Below the pieces are notes generated by a model. It had not been told where the DNA came from, did not search any database, and saw only the letters and a list, made by a program, of their open reading frames with translations. The position numbers were made by a program, and so were the translations under genes. Below, in pieces: positions 36,661 through 46,365 of a stretch of DNA of 50,760 bases; position 1 is the stretch's first letter; the number at the start of each line of letters is the position of its first letter. Source of the stretch: Acidobacteriota bacterium (GTDB taxonomy: Bacteria > Acidobacteriota > Polarisedimenticolia > JBFMGF01); assembly GCA_040752675.1 (NCBI GenBank), contig JBFMGF010000004.1:1-50760 (forward strand), written 5' to 3'.

Positions 36661-37599
36661 ATGCCGAAGGTAAGCGTCATCATTCCCACATACAACCGGG
36701 CACATTACATAACGCAGGCACTAGAAAGCGTCTTTGCCCAGACATTTCGCGATTTTGAAGTAGTCGTGGTTGACGATGGCTCGACGGATAATACAAAGGA
36801 AGCGCTTTCTACCTACATGGAAAGCATCAGGTACATACGCCAGGAGAACAGGGGCGAGGCGGCGGCGCGAAATAGCGGCATCCGCGCTTCCACGGGCGAA
36901 TGGGTTGCCTTCCTCGACTCCGATGACATGTGGGAACCCCAAACCCTTGAAACCCTTATCGAAGCGTCCAGGGTGAACCCGGATGCCGGGCTCATCGCGA
37001 TGCGCGCTAGAGCCATCCGCTCTGACGGTTCGAGAACGAACCGAACCTTCGGGAAGAAAAAAGTGGATCTTTCCTTTACCACGAAATCCCTGCTCTGGGG
37101 AGAAAGTGGCGCGATTATGATGCCGATGGTCCGGCGTCATCTCTTTGAAAAGGTAGGTGGTTTTGATGAGTCGATCCCCTCTGCGGCCGATTGCGATATG
37201 TGGCTTCGCCTCTCCTTTCATACCAGGATGGTCGGCGTTCCGGAACCGTTGCTGCTCTGCCGGATCCATGGCGAGAATGTCAGCGGCGACCGCTCGCTTA
37301 ATGCCCGAATGTGGATACGCATCCTGGAGAAATTCTCTGCAGAGCATCCCGAGTTCGTCAGGTCTCACCCCTGGTTCTTCCGCAGAGCCATGGGGAAGGA
37401 GAGCATCAGGCTTGGACGTGAACTTCTGGCACTATCCTCCGGCAATGCCGCCACTTTGAGGGAAGCGCGATGTTACCTGCTGCGCAGTATTGCCACATTC
37501 CCATTCTTCCTCCGGGCTTATGTTTACCTGCTATGGAGTTACATCTTTCCAGAAAGTTATGAAAGATGGAGAAAATGGGAACGAAGCAGACGCGTGTGA
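36661..37599 (+). CDS. Family 2 glycosyltransferase
   Basis: A 312-aa GT-A-fold enzyme. The N-terminal signature VSVIIPTYNRAHYITQALESV, the nucleotide-binding VVVVDDGSTDNT (35-46), and the DxD-type metal motif FLDSDDMW (84-91) are clear. The C-terminal third is basic and helical, with no membrane segments. It transfers a nucleotide-activated sugar to an unknown acceptor. First of three consecutive glycosyltransferase genes; its apparent leaderless start is noted separately. Confidence 0.93.
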   Translation: MPKVSVIIPTYNRAHYITQALESVFAQTFRDFEVVVVDDGSTDNTKEALSTYMESIRYIRQENRGEAAARNSGIRASTGEWVAFLDSDDMWEPQTLETLIEASRVNPDAGLIAMRARAIRSDGSRTNRTFGKKKVDLSFTTKSLLWGESGAIMMPMVRRHLFEKVGGFDESIPSAADCDMWLRLSFHTRMVGVPEPLLLCRIHGENVSGDRSLNARMWIRILEKFSAEHPEFVRSHPWFFRRAMGKESIRLGRELLALSSGNAATLREARCYLLRSIATFPFFLRAYVYLLWSYIFPESYERWRKWERSRRV

Positions 37600-37617
37600 T
37601 ATGAACTATAAGGAATA

Positions 37618-38553
37618 ATGATGCCAAGGGTTAGCGTCATAATTCCCAGCTACAATCATGCTGCCTACATCCAGGCCGCAATTGAGAGTGTCCTGGCTCA
37701 GAGCTATAGGGACCATGAAATCATCGTCGTAGATGACGGCTCTGAAGATGCGACTCATCAAGTCGTCATGCCTTACCTTTCCAGGATCAGCTTTTATGAT
37801 TTCCCAAACGCAGGAATCGCCGCCAACTACAATCGCGGGATCGGACTGGCGAAGGGCAGGATCGTTGCTTTTCTCGAATCCGATGATCTCCTGGATCCTC
37901 TTTATCTCGAACGCGCCATGAACGTCATGGAAAACGAACCAGATATCGGTGGTTTAATTGTAGGGCGGCGTGTCCTTCAATCTACCCGGAATGGTAAGGA
38001 CAAATTGCTTGAGGTCATGCCGAAGCGATCGCCGGGAAGATTCTTCACAACGGAGAGCATACTGGTCGGCGGAGACTGGGGGATCGCATCGACTCCCATT
38101 CTCCGCCTGGATTGTCTCGAGGAGGTGGGACTGTTCGACGAACAGCTCGCCTTCGGATGCGACGTTGATATGGCCCTCCGATTCACTCTGAAATACAGAC
38201 TGGCTTATCTCGATGAGCCGCTCTATCTCTATCGCCGCCACAGGCAGAACACGACAAGGGATCTCGTACAAACTTCCCGTGAAGCTCTACGGGTGGCGCT
38301 GCACTTTGTCGAAAGGCACCCGGATTATTCCCGACTCAATACTTCCATTGTCAATCGCTGCATCGGCAATCTTTATGGACGCGTTGGCAGTCTTATGCTG
38401 AAAAGTGGCGATTTCCCGCGCAGCGCAATCTTAGAACATTTCCGCGCAGCCGTTTCCCATTATCCAAGCCTCAAGAATTATCGCCGTCTGATCCTGGAAA
38501 TCGCGCTTCCCGGCTCATTATTCCGCCGACATATTCGAAAGAATCTTAAATGA
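37618..38553 (+). CDS. Family 2 glycosyltransferase
   Basis: A 311-aa homologue of the preceding gene, with VSVIIPSYNHAAYIQAAIESVLAQS, IIVVDDGSEDAT (35-46) and metal motif FLESDDLL (85-92). Overall layout is the same as in its neighbour but the sequences differ widely, so this is an old duplication or independent recruitment. AAGGA lies before ATG 37618. It lies 18 bases after the first glycosyltransferase and 15 before the third, so the three are co-transcribed, probably for one surface glycan or lipid-linked saccharide. Confidence 0.93.
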   Translation: MMPRVSVIIPSYNHAAYIQAAIESVLAQSYRDHEIIVVDDGSEDATHQVVMPYLSRISFYDFPNAGIAANYNRGIGLAKGRIVAFLESDDLLDPLYLERAMNVMENEPDIGGLIVGRRVLQSTRNGKDKLLEVMPKRSPGRFFTTESILVGGDWGIASTPILRLDCLEEVGLFDEQLAFGCDVDMALRFTLKYRLAYLDEPLYLYRRHRQNTTRDLVQTSREALRVALHFVERHPDYSRLNTSIVNRCIGNLYGRVGSLMLKSGDFPRSAILEHFRAAVSHYPSLKNYRRLILEIALPGSLFRRHIRKNLK

Positions 38554-38568
38554 AACGCCGATGGGAGA

Positions 38569-40545
38569 ATGATGCATAAAGAAAGAGAAGCTGTTCCGGA
38601 AATTCGATTGTCTATCATCACTCCCGTTTTCAATAATCTCTTATTCACAAGACAATACCTTGAAGCCGTTGTTCCAGAGCTCGGCGGCGATGCAGAACTC
38701 ATCATCGTCGATGATGCCTCGACTGATGACACACAAAAACATCTGGCCTCCTGGAAAGATTCATTGAAGGAGAGTTTGAAAGGGAGGATTCACATTCTCC
38801 AGAATGTTGAGAACATAGGTTTTCTAAAGTCCTGCAACAGAGGAGCCAGAATCGCCAGAGGTAAATACATTCTATTCCTGAATAACGATACGGTTCCACA
38901 CGGCGGTTTCGCCGATCATCTGATGAGATTGGCCGAAACGGATGAAAAAGTTGGTGCGGTCGGAGCGAAGTTGATTTATCCGGATGGAAGACTCCAGGAA
39001 GCAGGCGGGATCGTCTTCCGGGATGGCTCCGCAAAGAATTACGGACGCTACAAAACTGCTGATATGCCTCAGTACAACTTTATCCGCGAGGTTGATTACT
39101 GCTCCGGCGCCTGCCTCCTCGTCAGGAAGGCCCTCTTCGATAAAGTGGGTGGGTTCGATGAGAGATTCTCTCCGGCTTACTATGAAGATACCGACCTCTG
39201 CTTCTCAATCCGCCAGATGGGTTACAAGGTCCTCTATCAGCCGCTGTGCGTCGTCAAGCACCATGAGGGTGTCTCCTGTGGCAAAGATGTGTACACGAGC
39301 ATCAAGAGATACCAGGAGGTGAACAGGGTAAAGTTCGTAGAAAAGTGGAAATGCGTCCTCTCACAACAATTCCCGCCTGAAGAAAGATTCTATGAGATGG
39401 CATCCGACAGGCGAAGAGGCAAGAACATTCTGGTCATCTATCACCAGTTACCGGCTCACGACAGGAATTCCGGAGCCCTCCGGCTCTTCAACATCCTCAA
39501 GATTCTGACCGGACAGGGACACCGCTTGACTTTCTTTGCCCATCGGCCTCAGGACGATCAGAATAGATACAAAGTTGACCTGGAGCAGATAGGCGTAATG
39601 GTTGCCCCCCTATTCAAAAAAGGGGAGGGAATCTCGATGCGAACGCTCAAGAGAAGATTCTTCCTGAAAAAATTCCTCGCCCTCAATCCCTGCGATCTCG
39701 TATGGTTTGTCCATTATGACATGGGACAACACTATCTGAAGCTCTGCCGTAAATACGGGAAGCAGACGAAACTCATCACTGATTCCGTCGACGTTCACTT
39801 CCTGAGGGAAGGGAGGATGGCTGAGCTTCTGGATGATGAAAAGATGATGCTGAGATCGCTTCGGACGAAACGACAGGAGCTATCCATATACGGACAATCC
39901 GATCTGACGATTGCAATAACAAATGAAGAGAAAGAAATGTTGATGAAAGAGTTGCCACAGGTCAGGATCGAGGTGATCCCGAATATACACGACATAGCAA
40001 GCAAAATCAGCGGTTTCCATAGCAGGGATCATCTTCTATTCGTCGGAGGCTATGGACATCCCCCCAATCCCGATGCTGTGAAGTATTTCAACAGGGATAT
40101 CTTTCCCCTTATCAAGAAAGAGATTCTCAGGTTGAACCTTTTTGTCGTCGGTCAATACATAGACGCGCTCATCAAAGAGTCCGGAAGCAATGAGACGATA
40201 TTCACGGGCCCCGTCGATGACCTTCAGTCTTACATGCAATCCTGCAGGGTCTTTGTCGCCCCTCTTCGATTCGGAGCAGGATTGAAGGGGAAGATCGGGG
40301 AGGCCATGGCGTCCGGCATCCCCGTAGTCACGACCTCCATTGGGGCCGAAGGGATGAATGTCGTGGATGGAGAGAACATCCTGATCGGCGATACTCCCGG
40401 CGATTTCGCTGAAAGAGTCATTATGGTTTACAGCGATGAGGCCCTCTGGAAAAAGATATCATCCAATGCAATCAGGTTCGTTGAGGAGAATTATTCTTCG
40501 CGCGTCATTGGCCGCAAGATAGATGACATGATCCAGAACCTATAA
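38569..40545 (+). CDS. Bifunctional GT2-GT4 glycosyltransferase fusion
   Basis: A 658-aa two-domain enzyme. The N-terminal GT2 domain has RLSIITPVFNNLLFTRQYLEAV, LIIVDDASTDDT (44-55) and LFLNNDT (102-108), the rhamnosyl/galactofuranosyl-like variant of the metal motif. The C-terminal half (from about 295) is a GT-B fold of the GT4 type, with LLFVGGYGHPPNPDAVKYF and GAGLKGKIGEAMASGIPVVTT as the nucleotide-sugar-binding part. Two successive sugar additions by one protein are inferred. The last six bases overlap the 3' end of the opposite-strand ICMT-like gene. Confidence 0.92.
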   Translation: MMHKEREAVPEIRLSIITPVFNNLLFTRQYLEAVVPELGGDAELIIVDDASTDDTQKHLASWKDSLKESLKGRIHILQNVENIGFLKSCNRGARIARGKYILFLNNDTVPHGGFADHLMRLAETDEKVGAVGAKLIYPDGRLQEAGGIVFRDGSAKNYGRYKTADMPQYNFIREVDYCSGACLLVRKALFDKVGGFDERFSPAYYEDTDLCFSIRQMGYKVLYQPLCVVKHHEGVSCGKDVYTSIKRYQEVNRVKFVEKWKCVLSQQFPPEERFYEMASDRRRGKNILVIYHQLPAHDRNSGALRLFNILKILTGQGHRLTFFAHRPQDDQNRYKVDLEQIGVMVAPLFKKGEGISMRTLKRRFFLKKFLALNPCDLVWFVHYDMGQHYLKLCRKYGKQTKLITDSVDVHFLREGRMAELLDDEKMMLRSLRTKRQELSIYGQSDLTIAITNEEKEMLMKELPQVRIEVIPNIHDIASKISGFHSRDHLLFVGGYGHPPNPDAVKYFNRDIFPLIKKEILRLNLFVVGQYIDALIKESGSNETIFTGPVDDLQSYMQSCRVFVAPLRFGAGLKGKIGEAMASGIPVVTTSIGAEGMNVVDGENILIGDTPGDFAERVIMVYSDEALWKKISSNAIRFVEENYSSRVIGRKIDDMIQNL

Positions 40546-40965
40546 TGTCTCCCGTTCCTCATCCCGCCTTCGAAGCCTCGGCAGGAGTCTGGGAACTCTC
40601 TTTTTATATTCACGGTAGGAGTCGCCAAATCTCTCCTCCAGTTCCTCCTCTTCATAGCGGATGAGCGGATAGCCCACCGGAAGGGCTATGAAAAAGACGA
40701 AGAGGAGAAGCAAGAGGAAGCCGAAAAGGAGCGCTTCTCCCAGCAGCATGAGGAAAGCCCCGGTCATCATGGGATTCCGCACAAATCCGTAAGGTCCGCT
40801 GACGACCAGTTTTTCTGGAGGATGGATGATGGCCGGTGTTCCCCTGCCGAGTGTGAGAAAGAGAATGGCGCACCAGGATGCAAGGACCAGCCCTGCAAGA
40901 AGGAGTAATCCTCCGAGAAGCTCGCCTCCCTTCAGAACATCGGAGACCTTCAACCAGGAATCCAC
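40540..40965 (-). CDS. Isoprenylcysteine methyltransferase-like (ICMT/PEMT) membrane protein
   Basis: A 141-aa membrane protein of the family that includes ICMT and phospholipid methyltransferases. The SAM-binding region LVVSGPYGFVRNPMMTGAFLMLLGEAL and the C-terminal EEEELEERFGDSYREYKKRVPRLLP are diagnostic. It has fewer N-terminal helices than usual (many relatives are about 160-220 aa); an in-frame stop lies about 36 bases upstream of the GTG start at 40965, so this is the full extent here. It may be a short form or an N-terminally trimmed one. Convergent with the glycosyltransferase operon. Confidence 0.83.
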   Translation of the reverse strand: MDSWLKVSDVLKGGELLGGLLLLAGLVLASWCAILFLTLGRGTPAIIHPPEKLVVSGPYGFVRNPMMTGAFLMLLGEALLFGFLLLLLFVFFIALPVGYPLIRYEEEELEERFGDSYREYKKRVPRLLPRLRRRDEERETL

Positions 40966-41087
40966 ATTCCAACATAGGAACGGAATGAAAATAAATATCT
41001 ATGATTCTGCGGGGTTTGACGCATAATTCTATTCGATGCTAATTTATGAGTGCAAAATAGTTGCATTCTATTCTGCCTGTATCGAGC

Positions 41088-42161
41088 ATGAATATATCGG
41101 AAGAGAAATCGATCCTGGGAATTGAAACATCCTGCGATGAGACGGCAGCATCCGTCGTGCGGAATGGGACGCGGATACTGTCCAGCCTCGTCTCCTCGCA
41201 GATTCACATCCACAAGGATTATGGCGGAGTCGTTCCCGAGCTCGCCTCGAGGCATCAGCTCGAGAATATAGACATCGTCGTCACCGAGGCGATGGAGCGC
41301 TCACGTATGGACTTCCACCAGCTCTCCGCTGTCGCCGTCACGTACGGTCCAGGATTAGTTGGTTCCCTTCTCGTCGGGATCGCCGTAGCCAAGTCGATCA
41401 GCTACGTTTACAGGGTTCCTCTCATCGCCATCAACCATCTGGAAGCTCACATACGCTCCCCCTTCATAGAGAATCCCGACATCGATTTCCCCGCTGTCGC
41501 CCTGGTCGTCTCGGGGGGACATACCTCTCTCTTCCTTGTGCCTGAAGAAGGCGTATACATGACTCTAGCCAGGACGAGAGACGATGCGGCAGGCGAGGCT
41601 TTTGATAAAGTGGCCAAGCTCCTCGGTCTTGGATATCCCGGTGGACCCATCATCGATGAACTATCCCGACGAGGAGACCCCGATAGGATCAGATTTCCCA
41701 AAGCGCGGATGACGGACATGACCCTTGACTTCAGCTTCAGCGGTCTCAAGACAGCCGTTCTGAGATACGTCCAGGCAGAGGGGATCAAACCTGTATTCAA
41801 GGGAGATGCATCAGAAGAAGGAAAGCGGACGGATCACCGGGAAAGCATTGATAAAAAAGTCTTTGATCTCCTGGCATCGTTTCAGAAAGCCGTAGTGGAT
41901 GCTCTTGTGGACAAGACATTCTTTGCAGCGAAAAAGGAGAAGGTCAAATCCATCGTAGTTTCGGGTGGAGTAGCTTGCAACTCCTGCCTCCGGAAACGCT
42001 TCAGAGAAGAGGGAGAGCTTTCCGGGTGGAAAGTGTACATACCGAGCCAGGAGCTGACGACCGACAACGCCGCCATGGTAGCATCCGCTGCATTTCTAAA
42101 GCTTGAACGGCGCCAGTTTGCCGACCTGGCGCTCAACGCTGAGCCTGATCTGAGGTTATAA
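41088..42161 (+). CDS. tsaD: tRNA N6-adenosine threonylcarbamoyltransferase
   Basis: Catalytic subunit for the t6A37 modification of ANN-decoding tRNAs. The signatures [14 protein letters not shown] (11-24), the iron/zinc ligands His117 and His121 in [35 protein letters not shown] and the C-terminal VSGGVACN and DNAAMVA motifs are intact; 357 aa is normal. ATG 41088 is chosen because it gives the family N-terminus; a TTG at 41061 would add nine residues. No ribosome site precedes either, and a TATTCT -10 candidate (41069-41074) would give a leader of only about seven bases. It is followed by lepA after seven bases. Confidence 0.95.
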   Translation: MNISEEKSILGIETSCDETAASVVRNGTRILSSLVSSQIHIHKDYGGVVPELASRHQLENIDIVVTEAMERSRMDFHQLSAVAVTYGPGLVGSLLVGIAVAKSISYVYRVPLIAINHLEAHIRSPFIENPDIDFPAVALVVSGGHTSLFLVPEEGVYMTLARTRDDAAGEAFDKVAKLLGLGYPGGPIIDELSRRGDPDRIRFPKARMTDMTLDFSFSGLKTAVLRYVQAEGIKPVFKGDASEEGKRTDHRESIDKKVFDLLASFQKAVVDALVDKTFFAAKKEKVKSIVVSGGVACNSCLRKRFREEGELSGWKVYIPSQELTTDNAAMVASAAFLKLERRQFADLALNAEPDLRL

Positions 42162-42162
42162 T
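42157..42162 (+). promoter_or_regulatory. TATAAT element overlapping the tsaD stop, six bases before lepA
   Basis: A perfect TATAAT contains the TAA stop of tsaD and ends six bases before ATG 42169 of lepA, the same geometry as at 36649-36654. It could drive a leaderless lepA message; no -35 match is visible, and chance formation from the stop codon context is possible. Confidence 0.4.
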
Positions 42163-42168
42163 GCATCC

Positions 42169-43965
42169 ATGGATCAGAAACTCATAAGAAATTTTTCCAT
42201 AATTGCTCACATAGACCATGGGAAGTCGACCCTTGCCGACCGGATCCTTGAAAAAACCGAGGCTCTCTCTCTTCGGGAGATGGAGGATCAGGTCCTCGAC
42301 AATATGGATCTGGAGAAGGAGAGAGGGATCACGATCAAGGCTCACGCCGTTGCCCTGAACTACAGGTCGAAATCGGGGGAGAATTACCTCTTCAACCTCA
42401 TAGACACTCCCGGGCACGTTGATTTTTCTTACGAAGTCTCGAGAAGCCTGGCCGCATGCGAAGGGGCGCTCCTCGTCATCGATGCCAGCCAGGGAGTCGA
42501 AGCGCAGACCCTTGCCAATACCTATATGGCCATAGAGAATGATCTGACAATCATTCCGGTCATCAACAAGATAGACCTCTCCAGCGCCGATATCACCCGC
42601 GTCAGAGAGCAGATCGAGGATGTCATCGGCCTGGACAATGAACACACTCTTCTCGCCAGCGCCAAGGAAGGCAGGGGGGTGGACGAAATCTTGGAATCGA
42701 TCATCAAGCATATTCCGCCTCCTTCCGGAAACATCGAGGCCCCGCTGAAGGCTCTCATTTTCGATTCTTGGTATGACTCTTACAGGGGTGTGGTTATTCT
42801 CATAAGAGTCATTGATGGAATCATAAGAAAAGGTATGAGGATGCAGCTCGTCTCAACGGGAAGGGTTGGAGAGGTGGAACAGGTCGGAAAGTTTACTCCT
42901 AAGCCGATAGAGGTCGAGGAGCTCTCAGTGGGAGAGGTTGGGTTCATCACCGCGGGGATCAAGAGGGTTGCCGATACGCAGATCGGCGATACGGTCACGG
43001 AAGAGAAGAACCCCACGACTAACCCCTTCCCTGGATTTCAGAAGGTAAAGCCTATGGTGTTCGCCGGGCTTTACCCTACTGAGGACACTCACTACGAGTC
43101 GTTACGGGATTCTCTCGAGAAGCTCCGTCTTAACGATTCTTCCTTTTCATATGAACCCGAAGTGTCATCTGCGCTGGGGTTCGGGTTCCGCTGCGGCTTT
43201 CTGGGGCTTCTCCACATGGAGATCATCCAGCAGCGGCTCGAACGGGAATTTTCGATAGACCTTATCACGACGGCACCTAGCGTGAGCTACCGGGTGATGA
43301 CGAAAAAGGGAGAAGCGCTCGAGATCTCCAACCCATCTAAGCTTCCCTCCATCCAGGATATAGACAAGATCGAGGAGCCGATCATAACTGCGATGATTCT
43401 GACTCCTCCCGAGCATATGGGACCCATCCTGAAACTGGCAGAAGAGCGGAGAGGAGTCCAGAGGGAGATAAAGTATCTCTCCCCTTCAAAAGTCATAATC
43501 ACATACGAGCTGCCCTTCAACGAGATCGTCATTGATTTCTACGACAAGCTCAAGTCTTGCTCGAGAGGATATGCCTCGCTTGATTACCACCTTTCCGGGT
43601 GGAGAGTTTCCGACCTCGTCAAGCTGGACATGCTTGTCAATGGAGAACCCGTAGATGCACTCTCACTCATCATACACAGGGAGAAGGCTATCCAGAGAGG
43701 AAGAGAGCTTACCCATAAGATGAGAGAGATCATTCCCCGGCAGCTTTTCGATGTATCCATCCAGGCAGCCATTGGTAACAGGGTCATCGCAAGAGAGACC
43801 GTCAAGCCGCTGAGAAAGAACGTCACCGCAAAATGCTACGGCGGCGACATCACGAGAAAGAGAAAGCTCCTGGAAAAGCAGAAAGAGGGAAAGAAGAGAA
43901 TGAAGAAAGTGGGCCGCGTCGACATCCCGCAGGAAGCCTTCCTCTCCATCCTAAAAGCCGATTAA
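42169..43965 (+). CDS. lepA: Elongation factor 4 (LepA)
   Basis: Ribosome-associated translational GTPase of 598 aa. G1 AHIDHGKST (13-21), G3 DTPGHVDF (79-86), and G4 NKID (133-136) are intact, and the LepA-specific C-terminal domain (from about 490) ends with [20 protein letters not shown]-like sequence as in the family. There is no Shine-Dalgarno sequence; a TATAAT lies six bases upstream. It follows tsaD by seven bases, so read-through is also possible. Confidence 0.97.
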   Translation: MDQKLIRNFSIIAHIDHGKSTLADRILEKTEALSLREMEDQVLDNMDLEKERGITIKAHAVALNYRSKSGENYLFNLIDTPGHVDFSYEVSRSLAACEGALLVIDASQGVEAQTLANTYMAIENDLTIIPVINKIDLSSADITRVREQIEDVIGLDNEHTLLASAKEGRGVDEILESIIKHIPPPSGNIEAPLKALIFDSWYDSYRGVVILIRVIDGIIRKGMRMQLVSTGRVGEVEQVGKFTPKPIEVEELSVGEVGFITAGIKRVADTQIGDTVTEEKNPTTNPFPGFQKVKPMVFAGLYPTEDTHYESLRDSLEKLRLNDSSFSYEPEVSSALGFGFRCGFLGLLHMEIIQQRLEREFSIDLITTAPSVSYRVMTKKGEALEISNPSKLPSIQDIDKIEEPIITAMILTPPEHMGPILKLAEERRGVQREIKYLSPSKVIITYELPFNEIVIDFYDKLKSCSRGYASLDYHLSGWRVSDLVKLDMLVNGEPVDALSLIIHREKAIQRGRELTHKMREIIPRQLFDVSIQAAIGNRVIARETVKPLRKNVTAKCYGGDITRKRKLLEKQKEGKKRMKKVGRVDIPQEAFLSILKAD

Positions 43966-43991
43966 ATCCTTTAGAAATGTAAAATAGATTC

Positions 43992-44021
43992 TTGACAAAG
44001 ATCGGCTTCTACACTTATATT
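43992..44021 (+). promoter_or_regulatory. Sigma-70-type promoter of the DUF4845-like gene
   Basis: TTGACA (43992-43997), an 18-base spacer and TATATT (44016-44021). The start near 44028 leaves about 35 bases with a GGAGGAG ribosome site before ATG 44063. Confidence 0.6.
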
Positions 44022-44062
44022 TTGAAACCAAGAGCTGTAAACTATCTTGAATGGAGGAGATT

Positions 44063-44428
44063 ATGAAGAGGATCTTTGGCCAGAAAGGAGAAGGGCGGAT
44101 TGGCTTGATCATCACCCTCGTCATCATCGCAATCGCGGTATTCGTCGCTTACAAGATAGTGCCTGTGAAAGTAAAGACTTACGAGTTCAGGGATACGATG
44201 AGGGAAGAGGCGCGGATGGCTTCACTCCGCAAGAGCGCCGATGAGACGATGCAGATCCTGCTAGACAAGGCCAAAGAGCTGGGGCTCCCTATAACGCGAA
44301 GGAATCTTGTAGTGAACAGGACGGAGAAGAGCATCACCATCAAGGCAAAATATATGATCCGCGTCGATTTCAAGGTCTATGTTTACGACTGGGCTTTCGA
44401 CCAGCAGGAATCCGCACCATTATTCTAA
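44063..44428 (+). CDS. DUF4845-like single-pass membrane protein
   Basis: A 121-aa protein with a short basic N-terminus (KRIFGQKGEGRIG), one membrane helix (about 14-34) and a soluble alpha/beta domain. The overall form, with YKIVPVKVKTYEFRDTMREEAR just after the helix, resembles the pilin-like DUF4845 group; function unknown. ATG 44063 is chosen as GGAGGAG lies five bases upstream; an ATG at 44051 would translate this ribosome site. Its last nine bases overlap the 3' end of the converging cyclodeaminase gene. Confidence 0.75.
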   Translation: MKRIFGQKGEGRIGLIITLVIIAIAVFVAYKIVPVKVKTYEFRDTMREEARMASLRKSADETMQILLDKAKELGLPITRRNLVVNRTEKSITIKAKYMIRVDFKVYVYDWAFDQQESAPLF

Positions 44429-45055
44429 GCTTCCTTTAATCATTTCCTCCACCTGGTTCAATATATCCTCTTTCAAGGCCTTGCCTTTATTTCTCACCGC
44501 CATGATCTTTTTCTCTGATTCTTCCCTGAACAATTGATCCTGTATGGATGGAACATTTATTATGACATTCAGGGCTGCCCCCTCTATCCCTGATTGCGCC
44601 AGGAGCGCTCCAACACCAATATCGCTTATGGCATTGGGGTTGACCTTCGCGATAGAACTGGAGATATGTTTGAGCACTTCCAGGCATAGCCGCGCCGTCT
44701 CGAGGGGGACACGAGTTGCCTCGCAGGTCGCTCTTTCAATGGCCTCGCTTCTGGCTTTTTTCTCGGCGTCCGTGCCTTTTGGCATCCGGTAGGATGCCAT
44801 CACATTGTTAAAGGCTTCGGCATCCTTCTCTATGAGAGAAAAGCACTCAATTTTCAGCTCTGCCGCTTTTCCCCTGACGCCGATCAATTCTTCCTCGTAT
44901 TTCTTGAACTTCTCCTTGCCTATGGTCAACCCGCAAACCATTTCCAAAAGAGAAGCTCCGATTGCACCTGCCAGCGCCGAGATGCTCCCTCCTCCTGGTG
45001 TCGGGTTTGATGAAGACAGTTCTTCCAAGAATCCTTTTAGCGTTTTTTCGGTCAT
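44420..45055 (-). CDS. Formimidoyltransferase-cyclodeaminase-type cyclodeaminase/cyclohydrolase
   Basis: A 211-aa helical protein of the FTCD C-terminal (FchA-like) family, recognised by FLEELSSSNPTPGGGSISALAGAIGASL (in pieces PTPGGGS and ALAGAIGASL) and KVNPNAISDIGVGALLAQSGIEGA. It converts 5-formimino- or methenyl-tetrahydrofolate into downstream folates. Its place after hutI suggests recovery of the formimino carbon from histidine, although no transferase domain is here. ATG 45055 with GAAGGA upstream matches family N-termini; an ATG at 45094 overlapping the hutI stop would add 13 residues. Confidence 0.9.
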   Translation of the reverse strand: MTEKTLKGFLEELSSSNPTPGGGSISALAGAIGASLLEMVCGLTIGKEKFKKYEEELIGVRGKAAELKIECFSLIEKDAEAFNNVMASYRMPKGTDAEKKARSEAIERATCEATRVPLETARLCLEVLKHISSSIAKVNPNAISDIGVGALLAQSGIEGAALNVIINVPSIQDQLFREESEKKIMAVRNKGKALKEDILNQVEEMIKGSLE

Positions 45056-45090
45056 CGTTTTTCCTTCTATGAATTTCTCAGCTCCAAAAC

Positions 45091-46365
45091 TCATTGGATG
45101 CGTTTACCGTTTTCGACGCATGCCTTGCCTTTGATTATCACGTCCGAGCAGTGGTTGATGCCGAAGTGATAGGCAAGATGGATATGGCTGGGGATGTCCA
45201 TGATGAGGATGTCCGCATCCTTACCTACTTCTAGCGAGCCGATTCTATCGGCTCGCCCGAGGGCTGCAGCCCCATTCAACGTGGCCATCGTTAACGCCTC
45301 ATCCACGGAGATGTCCATCATGAAGACAGATAGCTGGATGATCTGAAGCATCGATTCAGTCATGCTGCTTCCTGGATTAAAGTCCGTTGAGATGGCGAGA
45401 GCCATCCCTGCAGAAAGCATCTTTCTTGCTGGTGCATAACTCTTCTTCAGCAGGAAATAGACGGAGCCAGGCAAAAGGACTCCCACGGTTCCTGACCTCG
45501 CCAGCTTATCGATATCGTCATCCGAGATGTTCTCAAGGTGATCGGCTGAAGCGGCGCCGAACTCTGCGGCAAGAGTGGAGCCCCCGGAAGAGGAGAACTG
45601 ATCGGCATGCACCTTTATCTTCAAGCCAAACGATTTCGCTGCCGTTATGATCCTCCTGCTCTCATCCAATGAAAAGCCATGCTCATCACAAAAAACGTCG
45701 CAGAACTCCGCCAATCTTCCTTCCACTACTTCGGGAATCATCTTCTCGATGATCAGCGAGACGTAGCATTCCCTGTCATTCTTGTATTCTCCAGGGATTG
45801 TATGCGCCCCGAGCAAAGTTGGAATGACTCTGACAGGATGTTTCCGTGCAGCTTTCCGGATCGCTTCGAGCTGCTTCATCTCGTCTTTCAATGTCAGCCC
45901 GTAACCGCTTTTCGCCTCACAGGTCGTCGTGCCATGGAGAAGCATCCTGTCCAGACGCCGCAGCGAAAGTGCGGCAAGCTTTTCCAATGATGCTTCTCTC
46001 GTTCTCTTCACCGTGTTCCATATTCCGCCACCGACTCTCGCAATCTCCTCGTAGGTGGCACCGGAAACCCTGAGAAGGAATTCTTCATCCCTGAACCCTG
46101 CGAATGGAAGATGGGTGTGGCAATCGACGAATCCGGGGATGATTGTCCCTCCGCTCGCATCGATGACCTTTGCATCCGGCGTCAGGGAGCATTCCTTCCT
46201 GAATTGTCCCATGCTACCGACAAAAACAATCCTTCCCTCATGTGCCGCAACAGCCGCATCCTGGATGATCTTCAATCTTCCCGTATCTTTTCCAGATGCC
46301 GCTTTGAATCCTGAAGGGGTCGCCAATTCAGAAGCATTGATGATGGCAAGGTCCGCGTTTTTCAT
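45091..46365 (-). CDS. hutI: Imidazolonepropionase
   Basis: Third enzyme of histidine degradation, opening imidazolone-5-propionate to formimino-glutamate; 424 aa, amidohydrolase fold with one metal. The HxH motif is in FVDCHTHLPFAGFRDEEF, a substrate-loop GGGIWNTVKRTR follows, and the metal ligands HADQF and STDFNPGSS are present. ATG 46365 overlaps the TGA of the divIVA-like gene (ATGA) with GAGGAGG just upstream. hutH and hutU are absent from the neighbourhood; the only functional neighbour is the cyclodeaminase. Confidence 0.95.
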   Translation of the reverse strand: MKNADLAIINASELATPSGFKAASGKDTGRLKIIQDAAVAAHEGRIVFVGSMGQFRKECSLTPDAKVIDASGGTIIPGFVDCHTHLPFAGFRDEEFLLRVSGATYEEIARVGGGIWNTVKRTREASLEKLAALSLRRLDRMLLHGTTTCEAKSGYGLTLKDEMKQLEAIRKAARKHPVRVIPTLLGAHTIPGEYKNDRECYVSLIIEKMIPEVVEGRLAEFCDVFCDEHGFSLDESRRIITAAKSFGLKIKVHADQFSSSGGSTLAAEFGAASADHLENISDDDIDKLARSGTVGVLLPGSVYFLLKKSYAPARKMLSAGMALAISTDFNPGSSMTESMLQIIQLSVFMMDISVDEALTMATLNGAAALGRADRIGSLEVGKDADILIMDIPSHIHLAYHFGINHCSDVIIKGKACVENGKRIQ

